Shown here: positions 61,901-64,000 of the stretch, piece after piece | Position numbering within the stretch: position 1 is the first letter of the stretch | Layout of the letters: every line of letters starts with the position of its first letter | DNA from: Lateolabrax maculatus | Taxonomy: Eukaryota; Chordata; Actinopteri; Acropomatiformes; Lateolabracidae | Assembly (NCBI GenBank): GCA_031216445.1 | Contig: CM062210.1 | Coordinates: 6,382,501-6,446,500 of the forward strand | Direction of reading: 5' to 3' | DNA length: 64,000 nt | Position numbers and translations under genes: made by a program | The notes under the pieces: model-generated | Told to the model about the DNA's origin: nothing | The model's database searches: none | The model's input: the letters and a program-made list of their open reading frames with translations, nothing else

Positions 61901-63695
61901 ATTATACACAAAATACACACAATACACAAGAGCAATACGAATTACAAATTGAAGGGAACATACCAACAGACTGTTTATCAAGTCATGGACAATAAAACTG
62001 CAGGATTTTGTTGAATTCCAAATGTTGTTAGTTATGTTTAAAGCCAAAAACAGATTATTGTCTGAAAGTTTACAGAAGTTGTTTGTGTTAAGATCAGCTG
62101 ATGACGATCACAGAAGGACATTTCATTTTAAAACTTGGTTTGCACAAACTACATTAAAGTAGATGTGTATTTCAGTGTGTGGAGTCAAATTCAAAATCAT
62201 GTGTGTAATGTTTAAAATCACAGTCATGCATGATAAAGATGTAATGTAAAGGTGAAGCTGTGTAATGACATCACACCATCCGTTTTAGAAATGTTTTTAC
62301 ATGCTTTTTTCTTTCATTGTTTAGTGATATCTTATATATTTTTATCGCATTTTTTATTATTTTTCCCCTGACAAGGTGTGTGGGTAGGTGGGAAGGGTGA
62401 AGGGTGCTGGAGTTTTGTTGTTATGTTTGATGTTCCCCGATTTGTTCTTACTGGACTACTAAATTACCTAATTTGTTCCCGACTGTCTGTTTTATTTAGA
62501 TGAAAATCTGGAAAAAAATCATTTGAGTTATGTTTTTTATGACCAGCGAGGAACCCCCTTCCACACTGCCGGCAGGTAGGTGCAGGGGTTGTCAACATGG
62601 TCACACTGTTGTGCAACACTGCTCCCACTGCACTATAAACATCACTAGTTCCACCCACCTACAACCCACAGCACAGGAAGCGCTCTTCAGACTTAGTTGA
62701 TAGCCATTCTGGGAAACTTAAAAATCCTTAACTCAAGTGAAAGAACATGAGAAAGGTTGAGAAAGGTGGGTAAATCAGTAAATAAAAAAGATGCAATCCG
62801 TATAATGCCTGGAATAAAATCGAACATAATAATTCCTGGAATTCACCAATCATCACAAACTGATGATATCTAAAAAAACATGAGACCCCCTCATGGGGCA
62901 GATTTTTCCTTTAAGCTTTTGATATTTTGTGCTGCAGCATCTCAATCATCCTAAGATAAACTTTTTGAAAACCTCTTGAGTTGAGGAATGCTGCTTTCTA
63001 TGGCTGCTGCCCAGCTGCCCCCAGGGCAGCATGTTTATCACATCAATCCCACCAGCAGCCATGCAATTATGTTTTTCATTATGCGCCAATATTATTTTAG
63101 TGTTTCCAACACTGGTAACCCATCGTCTTAAAGAAAAGAGGAAGGAAACTGTTTCAGTTGTGGAACCGTGGACATTCTTCAGTGCTCTAATGAAAAGGGA
63201 AATTCAACAGGAGCCGCTCTCTGTGCAGATCTGAAGTGTTTTTGAACTATTCTCAACATTTTTATTTTTACAGTCAGAAGTACTGCATGTTGCAGTACAG
63301 ATTTGTACACGCAGAGCTCTGGAGAGAACAGCACTGTCCAAAATACACACTCTGATGCCAGAGAGGACTGAGTGAGCTGATGCAGCATAAATCCAACACA
63401 GCGAGAATATTAATTGAAGTAGAGGCAGGTTTGGAGCTGAATAGCCACAGTCTCATGCACAAAAAGACCATCAACTGCTAATTGTGAGCGTCATCTCCTC
63501 CTGAATAACATTTAACCTGGTTTGTCACCAGAATCACCGACTCTCCCTCGTGTGTTTGTTGTGTAGACAGTGAAACTGCAGCCTGTCGTGACAGGACAGA
63601 CTGAGACTTTTCTGTATGCGGTCGTGTGGACTTACGCTGTGAATAGCTGATGCCACGGCATTTGTAATCTGGTTGGGAGCGTTGGGGTTGCTCAT
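40968..63695 (-). CDS. slc4a2: Anion exchange protein 2 (AE2, Cl-/HCO3- exchanger), complete gene
   Basis: Twenty-two coding exons on the minus strand: 63695-63636, 55088-54920, 54815-54589, 53433-53309, 52480-52260, 50419-50283, 48294-48114, 48013-47878, 47220-47019, 46926-46818, 46677-46493, 46144-45928, 45823-45617, 45448-45300, 44965-44771, 44363-44142, 43493-43404, 43273-43107, 42724-42471, 42341-42172, 41685-41512, 41048-40968. All phases agree and the total is 1,225 residues (human AE2 is 1,241). The protein exchanges Cl- for HCO3- at the plasma membrane and so sets cell pH. The N-terminal cytoplasmic part has the AE2-type LGVQRF, YHRHSSHHIH and LQERRRTGNMTGAEQ blocks, and ETARWIKFEEDVEEE (the region linked to pH sensing). 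The membrane domain starts near residue 670 with RTGRPFGGLIRDVRRRYP. The exon 16 extracellular loop has three NxS/T sites. The C-tail ends DEYSEMHMPV. AE3 is excluded by the N-terminal blocks. Confidence 0.95.
41930..41990. repeat. Fragment of the TTAATCGATTA-family repeat in a slc4a2 intron
   Basis: ATTAATTAATCAACAGATAA followed by ATCAATTATTAGTCGCATCC is the terminal piece of the family found at 18.0 and 54.2 kb. Confidence 0.4.
48868..48957 (-). CDS. slc4a2: Candidate 90-nt cassette exon of slc4a2
   Basis: Within the intron between exon 6 (ending TPHE) and exon 7 (starting VFVELNE), the minus strand has an acceptor (CTCCTCCAG) followed by 30 open codons (SLPVVLYRSASRQGAILLDM, then DSGQMARYQK) and a good donor (AAG then GTGAGG). 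Both ends are phase 0, like the flanking exons, so inclusion would add 30 residues without shifting the frame. I know no AE2 isoform with this segment. Part of it (GAILLDMD) resembles GAVLLDLD at the exon 7/8 junction of the same protein. It may be a real alternative exon, a relic of exon duplication, or chance. Confidence 0.4.
49070..49160. repeat. (CA)n and (TG)n microsatellites in a slc4a2 intron
   Basis: A (CA)n tract at 49,070-49,092 and a (TG)n tract at about 49,144-49,159 face each other about 50 bp apart. Their transcripts could pair as a CA/UG stem upstream of the candidate cassette exon. Confidence 0.85.
50420..52259 (-). other. slc4a2: slc4a2 intron between exons 5 and 6; no exon recognised
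   Basis: About 1.84 kb. Mammalian AE2 has a further alternative start (AE2c type) in roughly this part of the gene. I saw no convincing coding first exon here, but a non-coding one could not be recognised by eye. Confidence 0.4.
54160..54400. repeat. Dispersed teleost repeat (TTAATCGATTA family) in a slc4a2 intron
   Basis: AGAGCTGAAACAAATAGTTG and ATTAATCGATTTGCAGGTGA are followed by CAAATGTGAGGATTTTGTTT, ACAGTAAACTGGATATTTGG and GGACTGGGGGTCAGACAAAT. It is the best preserved start of the family in the window, closely matching the 17,965 copy. Confidence 0.65.
55089..57716 (-). other. slc4a2: slc4a2 intron upstream of exon 2
   Basis: No coding exon was recognised. It carries part of the ACTTGAGTA-family repeat (about 56,300-56,670: TATTTACTCAAGCACAGCAC, TTTTACTTGAGTATTTCAAC, and a 3' part TTTACATTGTGGTATTTGTA). 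Near 55,900-56,100 is a GC-richer block with tandem CCCTGC units. Confidence 0.5.
57717..57725 (-). CDS. slc4a2: Alternative first coding exon of slc4a2, 3 codons (AE2b1-like)
   Basis: ATGAGCGAG (MSE) is followed immediately by a strong donor, GTAAGT, in phase 0, which matches the phase 0 start of exon 2 at 55,088. Mammalian AE2b1 replaces the AE2a N-terminus with three residues (MTQ as I recall), encoded by an alternative first exon in the corresponding intron. The length, phase and place agree. The 5' UTR and promoter would lie just to the right; no TATA box was evident. Confidence 0.6.
57726..60988 (-). other. slc4a2: slc4a2 intron between the two alternative mini first exons
   Basis: No other coding exon was recognised. 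It should contain the promoter and 5' UTR for the three-codon first exon, just right of 57,725, and holds the inverted repeat pair at 59.69 and 60.15 kb. Confidence 0.5.
59680..60340. repeat. Dispersed teleost repeat, two copies in inverted orientation
   Basis: CCTGTTTCCAGTCTTTTTAT, preceded by CAGAGCCAGGCTGGCTGTTT, lies on the plus strand at about 60,145-60,195. The reverse complement (AAACAGGGGGAAACAACTAG, then CCTGGCCCTGTC) lies at about 59,698-59,730. Both are followed on the same side by TCTAATCTAATTCTC- or TCATCTAACTCTC-type and TATTTCCG-type blocks. I recognise this as a common fish repeat in which the GACAGAGCCAGGCTAGCTGT block recurs in both orientations. Confidence 0.6.
60989..61012 (-). 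CDS. slc4a2: Alternative first coding exon of slc4a2, 8 codons (AE2b2-like)
   Basis: An ATG frame of eight codons, MDYLYVFK, ends at a strong GTAAGT donor in phase 0, matching exon 2. Mammalian AE2b2 starts with eight residues (MDFLLRPQ as I recall) from an alternative first exon. The shared length and the MD-aromatic/L start make this a convincing equivalent. A TA-rich TATTTTAAA block lies about 25-35 nt upstream of the ATG, but the promoter is not defined. Confidence 0.65.
61013..63635 (-). other. slc4a2: First slc4a2 intron after the AE2a-type first exon
   Basis: Contains the LINE remnant at 61.69-62.17 kb. No coding exon was recognised besides the 8-codon first exon at its left edge. Confidence 0.5.
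61690..62165 (+). mobile_element. LINE (non-LTR retrotransposon) remnant, C-terminal reverse transcriptase ORF end
   Basis: The plus strand shows pieces GIIIDHKL, NLSKAKDMLD, then LPYFISCMEVWGNAYTTN, a frame change, then KLQDFVEFQMLLVMFKAKNR and HFKTWFAQTTLK before a stop at about 62,160. The order matches the part following the reverse transcriptase in L2/CR1/Rex-type LINEs (LPYLNYC.EVWGN, F.MYKAKN.LLP). Several frameshifts show it is inactive. It lies antisense in the slc4a2 intron. The family within LINEs is not certain. Confidence 0.75.
63636..63695 (-). CDS. slc4a2: First coding exon of slc4a2, 20 codons (AE2a-type)
   Basis: The frame starts MSNPNAPNQITN, ends with an AIHS block at a GTAAGT donor, and is phase 0. 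The reading frame stays open about 27 codons upstream but holds no further ATG (only a GTG near 63,776), which supports this start. Its sequence does not resemble the human AE2a start, so it is assigned by position and splice phase. This exon is already included in the whole-gene entry. Confidence 0.65.
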
Positions 63696-64000
63696 GGCTC
63701 CACAGTGGAGTCGCTGCTTGAGAGGCTCTGGAAAGCTGGTTTGGATCTGTGCGGCTTTAGCCCTTCTCTTTCTCACTGGGACTCAGACAGCTTTTGGGCA
63801 GCATAACCTGGAGACAGATACAGATCTGCTGGAGATTTATTTTAGGACATAACAGGGCATTGAACCAGCCAGTCTTACAAGGAAAAATAAAAAGTTAAGT
63901 TAAAAATAAGAAAAGGCAGGAAGAAAATAAACAAGATCCCGGGGTAGGTAAGTTATATGACAGTGAGATACTGCAGCTCTGGGCCAGTAATCCCTCAATA
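63696..64000 (-). other. slc4a2: 5' flank or 5' UTR of slc4a2
   Basis: Upstream of the most distal ATG. There is no CpG island within the window, so the main promoter and any upstream non-coding exon probably lie to the right. A possible acceptor (CTGTCTCCAG) occurs on the minus strand near 63,810-63,820. Confidence 0.35.

Noticed and set aside
63534..63776. Longer slc4a2 N-terminus starting near 63,776
   Set aside because: The codon there is GTG, not ATG. The first in-frame ATG is at 63,695.

Overview
The window is vertebrate nuclear DNA, almost certainly from a percomorph teleost. The evidence is short GT-AG exons separated by AT-rich introns, many microsatellites, and dispersed repeats of kinds common in spiny-rayed fish. 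Every gene I could reconstruct lies on the minus strand. Exon boundaries were set by hand, by joining GT...AG sites so that the reading frame continued and the protein matched a known family.

Layout from left to right. (1) 1-18,977 has no recognisable exon and is most simply the first intron of the gene whose first coding exon lies at 18,978-19,097. That exon encodes the N-terminus of a nuclear receptor binding protein-type pseudokinase, best matched to nrbp2, and sits in a GC-rich CpG island. (2) 19,100-24,960 is intergenic, with a degenerate tandem repeat, a 54-bp (TA)n tract and a 25-nt G run. (3) 24,965-32,215 holds three tandem copies of a small two-domain B-lectin (mannose-binding, pufflectin type). 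The first two lie in an almost identical 3.05-kb duplicated unit; the third is more diverged and keeps a longer C-terminus. (4) 32,735-38,329 holds two tandem four-exon genes for secreted chemerin-like proteins (rarres2), separated by a decayed piggyBac transposase fragment. (5) 38,840-63,695 is a complete slc4a2 (AE2 chloride/bicarbonate exchanger) gene: 22 coding exons whose phases all agree, giving a 1,225-residue protein.

The most interesting material is in slc4a2. Besides the 20-residue first coding exon there are two mini first exons, of 8 and 3 codons, each an ATG ending in phase 0 at a good splice donor. This mirrors the mammalian AE2a/AE2b2/AE2b1 alternative N-termini. There is also an unrecognised 90-nt open exon with splice sites on both sides, phase 0 at both ends, inside the intron before the exon that starts VFVELNE. 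Between the housekeeping-type genes nrbp2 and slc4a2 lies a small block of secreted or mucosal immune-type genes (lectins and chemerins) that has expanded by local tandem duplication.

Nothing in the window resembles a tRNA, rRNA, CRISPR or prokaryotic feature. Identities come from reading motifs and from remembered family features; no database search was possible.
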